Assembly (NCBI GenBank): GCA_051439375.1 | Contig: JBFRWB010000224.1 | Location: 1-40,113, forward strand | Source of the DNA: JBGTGT01 sp051439375 | GTDB taxonomy: Bacteria; Cyanobacteriota; Cyanobacteriia; Cyanobacteriales; Microcystaceae | DNA length: 40,113 nucleotides | Direction of reading: 5' to 3' | In this document: positions 15,705 to 24,006 of the stretch, in pieces | Position numbering within the stretch: position 1 is the stretch's first letter | Layout of the letters: every line of letters starts with the position of its first letter | The notes under the pieces: generated by a model | Database searches by the model: none | Told to the model about the DNA's origin: nothing | Seen by the model: the letters and a program-made list of their open reading frames with translations, nothing else | Made by a program: the position numbers and the translations under genes

Positions 15705-15736
15705 ACTCCCTGCTTCATGTAAGTAGGGAGTTTTTA
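15705..15736 (+). terminator. Rho-independent terminator after hli
   Basis: ACTCCCTGCTT pairs with AAGTAGGGAGT (11 bp, one G-T pair) around a 5-base loop and runs into TTTTT. It lies about 57 bases after the hli stop and before the next promoter. Confidence 0.85.
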
Positions 15737-15837
15737 TAGATTCCGTCAACTTTTTTGGGAAATAATCTCCCATCACCGAACGCAATTTGTTACAATAGCA
15801 GACGGTCATTTATGAAATTTAGTCATCGAGAGAATCT

Positions 15838-16341
15838 TTGAGTCAAACCATTGATATTTCCAATTTAGATACCTTAGCGCAAGAACTAGCTGCAATTCAG
15901 CAAACGGGTTCTAAACGCATCGCCTTACTAGGATCTCGTCATGTTCCCATTACTCATCAGCAATTGATAGAAATGATGAGTTATGCCCTAGTATTGGCGG
16001 GGAATCGCCTAATGACATCAGGAGCAGGGGGAACAAATGCCGCAGCGATAAAAGGGGCAATGCGAGGTGATCCCAATCTTTTAACCGTGATTTTACCCCA
16101 AAGTTTAGATCGGCAACCGCGAGAATCCCAAGAACAACTACAACAGGTCATTCATTTGGTGGAAAATCCCGAAAATGACCATTTACCCCTCGGAGAAGCC
16201 AGTGCAATCTGTAACCGCGAGATTATTTCCCGTTGCCAACATTTAATCTGTTTTGCCTTCCATAATAGTCACACCTTATTACAAACCTGTGAAGAAGCAG
16301 AGGAACAACGTAAATTAGTTACATTGTTCTATTTTGATTAA
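15838..16341 (+). CDS. DprA/LOG-like Rossmann-fold protein
   Basis: 167 residues beginning at a TTG with GAGAG just upstream. The core has the nucleotide-binding pattern of the SMF/DprA and LOG (lysine decarboxylase-like) clan: KRIALLGSRHVP, then LVLAGNRLMTSGAGGTNAAAIKGAM, VILPQSL and an acidic ICNREIISRCQHLICF segment. It is much shorter than true DprA (about 300-370 residues) and has no DNA-binding winged helix. Cyanobacterial relatives are often named DNA recombination-mediator protein A by homology. Whether it binds DNA or a nucleotide ligand is unknown. It is transcribed alone, between the hli terminator and a convergent transporter gene. Confidence 0.75.
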   Translation: MSQTIDISNLDTLAQELAAIQQTGSKRIALLGSRHVPITHQQLIEMMSYALVLAGNRLMTSGAGGTNAAAIKGAMRGDPNLLTVILPQSLDRQPRESQEQLQQVIHLVENPENDHLPLGEASAICNREIISRCQHLICFAFHNSHTLLQTCEEAEEQRKLVTLFYFD

Positions 16342-16528
16342 TATAGCCAAGCTTGAGTTTGTAGTTTGTAGTAATTTGTAGGGTGGGCAATAAAGAAGTC
16401 GGAAGTGTGAAGTCGGAGGTCAGAAGTTGTTTTTTGTAACGGGGATTTAAGCCCCGCTCCGACAACTTTTCGCCTTTTGAATTCATAATTTTGAATGGGA
16501 GCGAAGTGACTGACAAGGATAGGAAAAA

Positions 16529-17530
16529 TTAGTCACTCACTAAAGGTTTTTTGAGCAATTGAGGCAATAATTGTAGCCTTTGCAGGTTTTGCTGCATATT
16601 TGCCCGTTGATTAATCAGATAAATACTGACTAACGTTAAGCCGACTCCAAACCATTGTAAAGGAGACAACACTTCAGAGAGGAATAAATTGCCAAACGTA
16701 AGGGCAAAAACGGGGGTTAAGAAAGTTAAAGCGGTAAAACTGGTCAAATTTCCCTGAGAAGCGATATAAAAGAACAGTCCATAGGCGATCGCACTACCGA
16801 AAACAGCAGCATAACTGAGAGATAGCCAGCCGTAAGCATTTAAGTCTTGCCACTGTTGAGATTCGGTGAAAAAAGACAAAATAACAATAGGAATTCCCCC
16901 TAAAACCATGTGCCATCCCGTCGCAACCACTGGGTTAGCATGACGACTGACATAACGAATGACAACCGTTCCTGTAGCCATCGATAAAGAAGCGAGTAAC
17001 ATCCACCATTCTCCACTTTCCCAAAGAGTATTCCATCCCCATCTTGTCATCTCTGTAGAACTATCAAAAGCGTGTAATAACCATTCTTGGGGTAGTCCAA
17101 TGCAACTTATGCCTATAATTCCAATTATTAAGCCTAACCATCCCCATAACCCAATAATTTCGCCAAATAACCAACTAGACATCAAAGCAACCGCTAAGGG
17201 CTGAGAGTCAATGATAACTGATCCTAACCCTGCATCTGTCCGTTGTAACCCTTCCGCTAAAAACCCCTGAAACATTGTTCCATCCAACAGTGCAAATAAC
17301 CCTATCCATAACCATGCTTTAACCGTTTTCGGTTGAGGAAGTTTCCAGAAAGCAGCAACGATTAACACTAAAATTCCAGCAGGAATGAGGCGCATATTGG
17401 CGACAAAAAGAGGACTGGTGGAGTCCATTACCCCTTTCATGGCAACCATCGAAGTTCCCCACAGAAAAAAAGGAGAAATCAAGACAAGGGGATACAGTAA
17501 AGGGGAATTCTTTTGGGTACTGAGGAACAT
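16529..17530 (-). CDS. DMT-superfamily transporter (EamA-type)
   Basis: 333 residues with about ten hydrophobic segments in two EamA repeats. The first repeat starts VLISPFFLWGTSMVAMKGV; the second starts near ASLSMATGTVVIRYVSRHANPV and ends FLTPVFALTFGNLFLSEVLSPLQWFGVGL, the classic C-terminal EamA signature. The last 30 residues are hydrophilic. DMT transporters of this type move amino acids, nucleotide sugars or other metabolites across the inner membrane; the substrate cannot be read from sequence. It is divergent from the large P-loop gene, with an inverted repeat in the shared control region. Confidence 0.88.
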   Translation of the reverse strand: MFLSTQKNSPLLYPLVLISPFFLWGTSMVAMKGVMDSTSPLFVANMRLIPAGILVLIVAAFWKLPQPKTVKAWLWIGLFALLDGTMFQGFLAEGLQRTDAGLGSVIIDSQPLAVALMSSWLFGEIIGLWGWLGLIIGIIGISCIGLPQEWLLHAFDSSTEMTRWGWNTLWESGEWWMLLASLSMATGTVVIRYVSRHANPVVATGWHMVLGGIPIVILSFFTESQQWQDLNAYGWLSLSYAAVFGSAIAYGLFFYIASQGNLTSFTALTFLTPVFALTFGNLFLSEVLSPLQWFGVGLTLVSIYLINQRANMQQNLQRLQLLPQLLKKPLVSD

Positions 17531-17564
17531 AGAGGTAAAAACAGCTTAAGTTAATTTACTCTAT

Positions 17565-17592
17565 GTTAACCAAAACGTATAGTTTTGTTAAC
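17565..17592. promoter_or_regulatory. Inverted repeat between divergent genes (candidate operator)
   Basis: GTTAACCAAAAC pairs with GTTTTGTTAAC across five bases, giving near-perfect 11-12 base arms about 35 bases upstream of the transporter start. It is the only long dyad in the 139-base gap, so it is a candidate binding site for a dimeric regulator of one or both genes. Confidence 0.45.
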
Positions 17593-17599
17593 TTAATTT

Positions 17600-17629
17600 T
17601 TGGTACATCTTCCTTACCTACCATATAAT
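17600..17629 (+). promoter_or_regulatory. Promoter-like sequence of the P-loop/STAND-like gene
   Basis: TTGGTA at 17600 and a perfect TATAAT at 17624-17629 are separated by 18 bases. The predicted start near 17636 leaves a very short leader before an ATG at 17647 and the main ATG at 17670. Confidence 0.5.
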
Positions 17630-17646
17630 TAGGAGAATTCAACTAA

Positions 17647-17694
17647 ATGCACAATACTCGTCTCAGTACATGGACTTTGTTAATCGAACCATAG
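17647..17694 (+). CDS. Possible 15-codon leader peptide
   Basis: AGGAG at 17631 precedes an ATG at 17647 that opens MHNTRLSTWTLLIEP and stops at 17694. It overlaps the first 25 bases of the large gene in another frame. The main ATG at 17670 has no evident ribosome binding site, so this leader could feed ribosomes to it by coupling. It could also be chance. Confidence 0.25.
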   Translation: MHNTRLSTWTLLIEP

Positions 17695-20558
17695 AAACAA
17701 CAAAATATAAAGATTTTTTAGATAATCCTCAGAAAAGGGCTTGTCGTATCTTAGGAATAGCAGGGATTGGCAAAGAAACATTTGTTTCTGAAATGCTAAG
17801 GGAATATGCAAAGCTTGATCAACAAGAGATTCATAAAATTGAGTTGTACACTGAATGTACATCTAAAGACATCTTAAGAGATTTGTGTGATGGACTTGAC
17901 TGTCAACACTTAAAAAGTAACCTTACTCAACTAAAGTTGGATAAAAAGTATCAACACGTTAAAAGACACCATAACGAGCTTTTAAGTGATTTATTTACAG
18001 CCTTTGATAGTTGTCCACAGGCAATTGTCTTTTATAATATTGATTCTATTTATGATGAATTATCAGATAAGTTTAAGTGTTCAGATATTTATCATTTACT
18101 ATATATTTTATTGAATCGCCCTACCTATTCTAATTATAAAAATCGTATTTACTTTGTTTCTAAGGTTGAATTTTCATTTAAAGCTGACAATCAACGTGAC
18201 ATTAGAGTAGCATTTGAAAAACTGACTGAAATAATCAAACTTGAGGAAATGGAAGCACCAGCTATTAGAGCAATTATGATCAATCATTGTAATAATTATA
18301 GTGACAATGACTTAAGGTATGCTACTGTGGCTCAAGGTCTTAAAGAACTGGGGAATACCAATTTGAATAAACTTTTTCAAGGGCATCCAGAGATTGCTGA
18401 AATATGTATTGAGCCAATGGTCAAATTTGGATTAGATCAAATTCTTCAGGATAAAAACCTAAAGCGAAAATATTTTGATAAACAAGAAAAAGTTCGTTAT
18501 ATTTTAGAGGTAATTTGTTTTAATCTAGAACAAGAAAGTGATAAGATACTTAAAAATATTCTGGAGTACTTGGTACTTCTTCATGCCCAATTTGATCTAG
18601 ATGTTGTACAAGCCTTAGTATTAGCAATTGATTGTGAAATCAAAGATTATCACTATTCTGATATTTTTAAAGCCTTACAAAGCAAATTTTTAATCAGTCC
18701 TGAGCAGGCTGGATATAGTGTGTCTCAATTAAGATATAGTGTGCCTCAATTAATCAAAGAAGCCGTTGAATTTAACATTGCAGAGGATGATAAATTAAGA
18801 ATGCACGAACAATTAGGGGATATTTTTGTGCAGCAAGGACAAAAAATGTCAGAAAACAGCTACAGATACTATCGTTCGGCCTATTATCATTACGAAAAAT
18901 GTAATAATAATTATAAGCTAAGAACGCTGGTTGCAGAAATACCGGGTAAATTTCTCGATTCAGCAAACAAATGCTATCAAGAAGCTCGTGAAAATAAAAA
19001 TGGAGATAGGAACAACCAACGTACAATCAACCTGTGGCAGAAGGCTTATAATGAATATAGATTAGTTTATGATTTAGGATTCGATCAACAATTTGTTGGC
19101 GAATTTGAGGATAAAAATCATATCCATAATTTTTTAAATTGCTGCATTGAGCTTTTTAAGCTTTTTAAGAGAATCAGAAGAGATTGTCCAATTTCTAGAC
19201 AGGACATTTACCAAATTGGACAAAAGGCTATTGATTGTCATCCCGATGGCCTAATAATTATAACGACTTACGGCAATTTTTTGTTCTTTACTCGAGAGTA
19301 TGATCTAGCCAGAAAACTAATAGAGCCATTTCCTAAAAAAGATAGACCCCTCAATAATCTGTATGCTAAAATCTTATTTTATGGAAATCATAATCCCGAA
19401 AAAGCCCAAAAAATACTCAAACAACAGATTGAAGAAAAATATCCTAAAAAACCTGAAGACTTTGGTGAAAAAGATATTAAGCAACTTGAAAATGATTGTA
19501 TGGTATATTACGGTTTTTTTAACCATCATCAAGTGTTTACAGAAACTATACAAAGCCTTATTCTAGACATAGAAAATTTGCAAAAAGCGTATCACTTTTA
19601 TTTCCCCTACGATAGTACTCAGATCATTAACAATTTAAAAGTTTCTGAAGCAGTGGCAGAAAAAATACAAAGCAATTATGACACGATGTTACAACAACAA
19701 TCGAATGATCGTCAAGGTGAAGAGGCAAATAACAATTTTCAGGCAAGACAATCAAATGGATTAGAATTAAATTTGAGTGATTGGTTACAGAAGAATTCGT
19801 CTATTTCTACTACATTAAACCAAAAATTAAGTGAAATGATAGATAGCATTGAGCTATGTCAAAAGATATTTGAAGAATGTAGTGAACCCATTCTTAAAAG
19901 AGAAAAATATAATCCTACTAATCCTAGGTTCTTATATACCTTGAATAACGTACTCATATATGAAGATTGCCTTAAACAAGTTAAGTTGATGATTCAATTA
20001 TTAATTGTACAAAATTGGTTAAGGGAAACAAAAAACAATTTAAAAAAGGAAAAAGAATTAAAAGAATTACAAGACTTGATAGAGACTATGAAAGAGATGA
20101 TAGCAGCTACTAATCCAAACTTCCCTTTTGATCCTGAAGTATATCTAAATAAATGCCGTACTTTTATGGACGATCTAGCCAAAAAATATTTAATCACCGA
20201 ACAAATACTACCTTATGATCAGCCATACACTGTGCTAGCGGGAACAGAGAAAGAGGCAATTTACGATAAAGATGATAAAGGTAATAGTAAACTGGGTAAA
20301 GATAGAACAAAAAATCGTATTTTTTGTTCTATTGACTTAAAGTTACGCCAAAAAAATCAAGCGCAAGATGGTGAAGAAAGTCAAGTTCAAGACTATACAA
20401 AGCAATATGCTCAATTGGTTAAAAAAGTTAAAGACTTATATAGCGTATTTAATTCCTCTTCCCATAAATTAAAATCTCAGACTAGAAATGAGGCAATTAA
20501 TTATATAATGGAGACATTTCGATTGATAGCTACCCTTATCCAATTCTCTCTTTTATAA
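17670..20558 (+). CDS. Large P-loop NTPase, STAND/NB-ARC-like, with helical repeats; function unknown
   Basis: 962 residues, clearly more AT-rich than the flanking genes, and I saw no HIP1 octamer in it. The N-terminus resembles STAND proteins. FVNRTIETTKYKDFL is followed by a Walker A-like GIAGIGKET (residues 29-37, with Glu directly after the Lys, as in some sigma-54 activators). Then come a Walker B-like AIVFYNIDS (118-126) and a sensor-like RIYFVSKVE (159-167). Residues 270-375 resemble a winged-helix segment (YLVLLHAQFDLDVVQALVL). About 375-620 is helical and TPR-like (LGDIFVQQG, SYRYYRSAYYHYEK). The last 340 residues are Lys/Gln-rich and unrecognised. STAND NTPases with repeat sensors often act in antiphage defence or signalling; that role is inference. 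It forms a single-gene unit. Confidence 0.6.
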   Translation: MDFVNRTIETTKYKDFLDNPQKRACRILGIAGIGKETFVSEMLREYAKLDQQEIHKIELYTECTSKDILRDLCDGLDCQHLKSNLTQLKLDKKYQHVKRHHNELLSDLFTAFDSCPQAIVFYNIDSIYDELSDKFKCSDIYHLLYILLNRPTYSNYKNRIYFVSKVEFSFKADNQRDIRVAFEKLTEIIKLEEMEAPAIRAIMINHCNNYSDNDLRYATVAQGLKELGNTNLNKLFQGHPEIAEICIEPMVKFGLDQILQDKNLKRKYFDKQEKVRYILEVICFNLEQESDKILKNILEYLVLLHAQFDLDVVQALVLAIDCEIKDYHYSDIFKALQSKFLISPEQAGYSVSQLRYSVPQLIKEAVEFNIAEDDKLRMHEQLGDIFVQQGQKMSENSYRYYRSAYYHYEKCNNNYKLRTLVAEIPGKFLDSANKCYQEARENKNGDRNNQRTINLWQKAYNEYRLVYDLGFDQQFVGEFEDKNHIHNFLNCCIELFKLFKRIRRDCPISRQDIYQIGQKAIDCHPDGLIIITTYGNFLFFTREYDLARKLIEPFPKKDRPLNNLYAKILFYGNHNPEKAQKILKQQIEEKYPKKPEDFGEKDIKQLENDCMVYYGFFNHHQVFTETIQSLILDIENLQKAYHFYFPYDSTQIINNLKVSEAVAEKIQSNYDTMLQQQSNDRQGEEANNNFQARQSNGLELNLSDWLQKNSSISTTLNQKLSEMIDSIELCQKIFEECSEPILKREKYNPTNPRFLYTLNNVLIYEDCLKQVKLMIQLLIVQNWLRETKNNLKKEKELKELQDLIETMKEMIAATNPNFPFDPEVYLNKCRTFMDDLAKKYLITEQILPYDQPYTVLAGTEKEAIYDKDDKGNSKLGKDRTKNRIFCSIDLKLRQKNQAQDGEESQVQDYTKQYAQLVKKVKDLYSVFNSSSHKLKSQTRNEAINYIMETFRLIATLIQFSLL

Positions 20559-20587
20559 TTAGGTTTAATTCATAATAAATGTAGTGG

Positions 20588-21124
20588 TTAAGTTCGCAAC
20601 TGCCCTAAGTCTTGTTGCTTCTGATATTCCGCTTCAGTATATAAATCATCTTCACTTTCCAAACGATCTAGAAAGACTAAACCATTCAGATGATCCAGTT
20701 CATGCTGAAAAATCCGCGCCACAAAATCGGTTAAAATCTGTTGCTGTGGCTGTCCATAGCGATCGCAATATTCCACAGTTATTTCAGTATAACGGGGAAC
20801 TAAGCCTCGTTGATTGGGAACACTTAAACATCCCTCCCAACCTTTTACCTTTTCTTGGTTATGTGCGATTATTTTAGGGTTAATCATCGCAGTCGGAGAC
20901 ATTAATGGCGCATTAGGATAACGAGAATTAGGACGAGAAGCAATAATAAATAGACGAAGAGAGTGAGACACTTGAGGGGCTGCAATTCCCACACCTTCAG
21001 ACTGATGACAAGTTAACAATAGGTGATCAATTAAGGTTTGTAATTCATCTTCTTGAATATTATCAATGGATTTTGCAACGTCTCTAAGAATTGGTTCACC
21101 TAATTGAGCGATTGTTAGTAACAT
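20588..21124 (-). CDS. def: Peptide deformylase
   Basis: 178 residues with all three family motifs: GVGIAAPQ (residues 45-51), EGCLS with metal ligand Cys99, and HELDH with ligands His141 and His145 and catalytic Glu142. The enzyme removes the N-formyl group from nascent proteins. The C-terminal tail after VFLDRLE is longer and Gln/Glu-rich. The gene follows holB on the minus strand with a gap of about 136 bases that contains repeat sequence, so it probably has its own promoter. Confidence 0.95.
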   Translation of the reverse strand: MLLTIAQLGEPILRDVAKSIDNIQEDELQTLIDHLLLTCHQSEGVGIAAPQVSHSLRLFIIASRPNSRYPNAPLMSPTAMINPKIIAHNQEKVKGWEGCLSVPNQRGLVPRYTEITVEYCDRYGQPQQQILTDFVARIFQHELDHLNGLVFLDRLESEDDLYTEAEYQKQQDLGQLRT

Positions 21125-21170
21125 AATTAACGAAGTCGGAAGTACGAAGTCGGAAGTCGGAAGTGGTTTT

Positions 21171-21232
21171 TATAACTTTTAATCTGTGCCGTAACCCATC
21201 GCAGGGTGTTTGTATATTATGATACACTCTTC
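21171..21232. repeat. 62-bp dispersed element, copy A
   Basis: Read on the minus strand this segment is about 85% identical to 39385-39446, including GAAGAGTGTAT at one end and CACCCTGCGATGGGTTACGG in the middle. It lies upstream of def. No coding content. Confidence 0.8.
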
Positions 21233-21254
21233 AACCATATATCAAGAGAACCGA

Positions 21255-21282
21255 TAACTGTTAACTGTTAACTGTTAACTGT
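21255..21282. repeat. Heptamer TAACTGT x4 covering the holB stop codon
   Basis: Four perfect head-to-tail copies of TAACTGT. On the minus strand they supply the last residues (TVNS) and the TAA of holB, so the 3' end of that gene has been formed by the repeat. Confidence 0.9.
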
Positions 21283-22220
21283 AATAAAGTGCATTCCCAA
21301 ACTAAACGAGGTTGAACATAGCTTAACAAAGACTTACGTGCCTTTTCCAATGCCTCTAATGTAGCTAAATTATCCCTTGTTGGTTGCTTTTGCCAATAAA
21401 ACTGTTGTAAATAATCAATTAACCACAGTTGAGCCTCCGAGTCTAAGGTTTGAGCAATGGTTTTTCCTAAACTAAAAGCCGTTAAAGGTTGGGAAATCGG
21501 CTTTTGTAACGCTTCTCGTAGGGTATCGGGTAATTGTTGCCATTTAGCAAACGCACGAATCGCTTCTCCCGGTGAGCCTTGAGCGATCGCTAAAATCTCT
21601 GGTCGATCAAGAATCTCGGAATAACCTTGTTGCTGCAAAATTTGGCTCATTTCCTCAAGGGAAAGACGATAAAAGGGAATGCGTTGACAACGAGAAATAA
21701 GCGTCGGTAGCAACAGATCCCCACTGGGAGAAAGTAAGATTAAAGTCGCTTTCCCCGGTTCTTCAAGGGTTTTCAGCAATCCATTGGCTGCTGACTCATT
21801 CATCGTCTGGGATGCTTCCATTACCACTACAGAACGGCCAGCTTCAAGGGGAGGACGGCTTAAAAACTGACTAATTTGGCGTACTTGTTCAAGACGAACT
21901 TGAGGCGGCGTTTTACGGGTTAATCCTTTCTCAGTCGCCTCCTTTGCCGTTAAAAGCTGTCCTTGATGCTGATAGGTGGGTTCAACCCACAGTAAATCAG
22001 GATGATTCCCATCTAAGGCTTTTTGGGCTGCGATCGCTTGTTTATCTGGGGCTAGTCCAAGGGATAACAGTAATTTCGCAAATTCCCTAGCCGCTAACCC
22101 TTTACCGATACCATTCACCCCAACAAATAAATAAGCCGGTGCAATACGTCTTTGTTGGATGGCTTGTGTCAGTAAAGCGATCGCTTGAGGTTGTCCTAAT
22201 AGCTGGCTAAAATCGGTCAA
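21261..22220 (-). CDS. holB: DNA polymerase III delta-prime subunit
   Basis: 319 residues of the clamp-loader AAA+ family. The start FSQLLGQPQAIALLTQAIQQRRIAPAYLF is the usual delta-prime/gamma entry. The P-loop is GVNGIGKG, where Gly replaces the Ser/Thr after Lys, in keeping with the non-hydrolysing delta-prime subunit. The Walker B/SRC region appears as SVVVMEASQTMNESAANGLLKTLEEP and LLPTLISRCQRIPF. The protein is part of the complex that loads the beta sliding clamp. It lies downstream of rpsR, 76 bases away with a GGGCGCAA palindrome between. Confidence 0.9.
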   Translation of the reverse strand: MTDFSQLLGQPQAIALLTQAIQQRRIAPAYLFVGVNGIGKGLAAREFAKLLLSLGLAPDKQAIAAQKALDGNHPDLLWVEPTYQHQGQLLTAKEATEKGLTRKTPPQVRLEQVRQISQFLSRPPLEAGRSVVVMEASQTMNESAANGLLKTLEEPGKATLILLSPSGDLLLPTLISRCQRIPFYRLSLEEMSQILQQQGYSEILDRPEILAIAQGSPGEAIRAFAKWQQLPDTLREALQKPISQPLTAFSLGKTIAQTLDSEAQLWLIDYLQQFYWQKQPTRDNLATLEALEKARKSLLSYVQPRLVWECTLLQLTVNS

Positions 22221-22248
22221 TTTCGGCGTAATAATGTAAAAAGATATG

Positions 22249-22267
22249 GGCGCAAGCCTTGCGCCCC
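22249..22267. repeat. GGGCGCAAGCCTTGCGCCC palindrome
   Basis: A near-perfect hairpin between rpsR and holB, followed on the plus strand by CCTAC. It could attenuate the rpsR transcript, but it has no T-run. The same element sits inside the CHAT pseudogene at 12782. Confidence 0.7.
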
Positions 22268-22296
22268 TACAAATAGATTATAATTTGCGCTGCTGA

Positions 22297-22512
22297 TTAG
22301 GCTTCTTCGTTAACGAATGGCAATAAAGCGATCGCTCTCGCCTGTTTAACGGCTCTCGTTAAGTTACGCTGTTGTTTAGCGGTTAAGCCAGTAATGCGAC
22401 GGGGCAGTATTTTACCTCGTTCGGTGATAAACTTGCGTAGGAGATCGGTGTCTTTATAATCAATCGGTTGATTGGGAGAGATGGGAGAAAGACGCTTGCG
22501 ATAGTAAGCCAT
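22297..22512 (-). CDS. rpsR: 30S ribosomal protein S18
   Basis: 71 residues with the conserved IDYKDTDLLRKFITERGKILPRRITG and the C-terminal basic helix (KQQRNLTRAVKQARAIALLPF) that binds 16S rRNA next to S6. Normal cyanobacterial length. It follows rpmG by 32 bases on the same strand; the rpmG-rpsR pair is the conserved cyanobacterial order. Confidence 0.97.
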   Translation of the reverse strand: MAYYRKRLSPISPNQPIDYKDTDLLRKFITERGKILPRRITGLTAKQQRNLTRAVKQARAIALLPFVNEEA

Positions 22513-22544
22513 GATAATTTCCTTTAAATGAGTGAATCGATGAG

Positions 22545-22739
22545 TTATTTGATTTCTTTATGGATAGTATGCTTGTTACAGTGAGTACAGAACTTTTTCA
22601 GTTCCATTCTACCAGTTGTGTTACGACGATTTTTCATGGTGGTATAGCGAGACACCCCATTTGATCGCTTACTGTTATTGGTTCGACACTCTGTGCATTC
22701 TAGAGTGATAATGATACGGACACCTTTCTTGCTGGCCAT
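22545..22739 (-). CDS. rpmG: 50S ribosomal protein L33
   Basis: 64 residues with the L33 core (VRIIITLECTECRTN, YTTMKNRRNTTGRMELKKFC, ending HKEIK). Two CxxC pairs (CTEC and CTHC) identify the zinc-binding form. It is a structural protein of the large subunit and the first gene of the rpmG-rpsR unit. Confidence 0.97.
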   Translation of the reverse strand: MASKKGVRIIITLECTECRTNNSKRSNGVSRYTTMKNRRNTTGRMELKKFCTHCNKHTIHKEIK

Positions 22740-22863
22740 AATTTTAGTAAAAGCAACATCTTTTCAAATTTACACGCAACCGCTTATTATCTCACATTTT
22801 AAGATAATATTGCAATGGTCATCTCAGTGAACAGTTAACAAAATCTTTTCTTTGAACAAATAT

Positions 22864-22886
22864 AGGGACGTTGTATCAACGTCCCT
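22864..22886 (-). terminator. Hairpin downstream of recA
   Basis: AGGGACGTTG and CAACGTCCCT form a perfect 10-bp stem around TAT, 28 bases past the recA stop. The following minus-strand sequence is A/T-rich (ATATTTG) but lacks a full T-run, so termination is plausible, not certain. Confidence 0.55.
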
Positions 22887-22913
22887 GAAAGTATGTTTTC
22901 TTGAGAATATGTT

Positions 22914-23972
22914 TTAGTCTTCTGCTTCCGCATCAGAAGAAGGTTCGGTAGAAACCGCAAAATCTAATGAACCTAATTCTAATTTTTCTCGAACTTGTTG
23001 TTCAATAGTCTCTGCTATCTTCGGGTTTTCTTGAAGGTACTTAACCGCATTATCCCGTCCTTGAGAAATGTTTTCTCCATCATAGCTATACCATGCCCCT
23101 TTACGGTTAACGACGCTCGTTTTCTCTGCTAAATCCACTAAGCATCCCATATTAGAGATCCCTTGACCAAAAATAATGTCAAATTCGGCAATGCGGAAAG
23201 GCGGCGCAACCTTGTTTTTAGCAACCTTCACCTTAGCGCGAATCCCATATTCTCCTTCGCTTCCCTTTTTCAAGGTTTGAATACGACGAATATCTAATCG
23301 CACTGAGGAATAGAATTTTAAAGCAGTTCCTCCAGTGGTGACTTCTGGACTCCCATAACTAATACCAATTTTTTGACGTAATTGGTTTAAAAAGATGACG
23401 ACACAGCCAGATTTACCAATATTTCCCGCAATTTTCCGCAACGCTTTACTCATTAGCCGTGCCTGTAACCCTACTTGGGTATCCCCCATTTCTCCCTCAA
23501 TTTCGGCTCTGGGGGTCAAAGCAGCGACAGAATCCACGACTACTATATCAACGGCTGCTGATCGCACCAACTGATCCACAATTTCTAGGGCAGATTCTCC
23601 TGTATCTGGTTGCGCTACTAATAGATTTTCAATATCGACTCCCAAGGCTTCAGAGTATAAAGGATCTAAAGCGTGTTCAGCATCAACAAAGGCGGCGACT
23701 CCTCCTGCTTTTTGTACTTCTGCGATCGCATGAAGGGCGAGGGTTGTTTTCCCTGAACTTTCAGGGCCGTAAATTTCAATCACCCGGCCTTTGGGTAGTC
23801 CGCCTCCCAAGGCTAAATCAAGGGTTAAAGCACCACTGGGAATGGTTTCCACCCGCATTTGTGCTGCATCTCCCAATCGCATAATTGAGCCTTTGCCGAA
23901 GTTACGCTCAATTTGGGTTAGTACGAGGTTGAGTGCCTTTTCTTTATCAGGGTTATTGGTAATAGTAGCCAT
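22914..23972 (-). CDS. recA: Recombinase A
   Basis: 352 residues, full length and without intein. Walker A is GPESSGKT (residues 69-76). The Walker B region is VDIVVVDSVAAL, the L1/L2 DNA-binding loops fall around EIEGEMGDTQVGLQARLMSKALRK and NQLRQKIGISYGSPEVTTGG, and the tail is acidic (ending SSDAEAED). RecA drives strand exchange and, when filamented, LexA self-cleavage. A one-mismatch match to the cyanobacterial LexA box sits about 35 bases upstream of the start, and LexA here is cleavable by sequence, so SOS-type induction is likely. Confidence 0.98.
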   Translation of the reverse strand: MATITNNPDKEKALNLVLTQIERNFGKGSIMRLGDAAQMRVETIPSGALTLDLALGGGLPKGRVIEIYGPESSGKTTLALHAIAEVQKAGGVAAFVDAEHALDPLYSEALGVDIENLLVAQPDTGESALEIVDQLVRSAAVDIVVVDSVAALTPRAEIEGEMGDTQVGLQARLMSKALRKIAGNIGKSGCVVIFLNQLRQKIGISYGSPEVTTGGTALKFYSSVRLDIRRIQTLKKGSEGEYGIRAKVKVAKNKVAPPFRIAEFDIIFGQGISNMGCLVDLAEKTSVVNRKGAWYSYDGENISQGRDNAVKYLQENPKIAETIEQQVREKLELGSLDFAVSTEPSSDAEAED

Positions 23973-24006
23973 TAATCTTTCTAATATGCTATTGACAGAG
24001 TTGTTC

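Noticed and set aside
20584..20877. Plus-strand frame covering def
   Set aside because: Antisense to a clear peptide deformylase including the HELDH codons.
23459..23884. 141-codon plus-strand frame inside recA
   Set aside because: Antisense shadow of the highly conserved recA gene; no similarity to known proteins and unusual Leu/Arg/Gln-rich composition.
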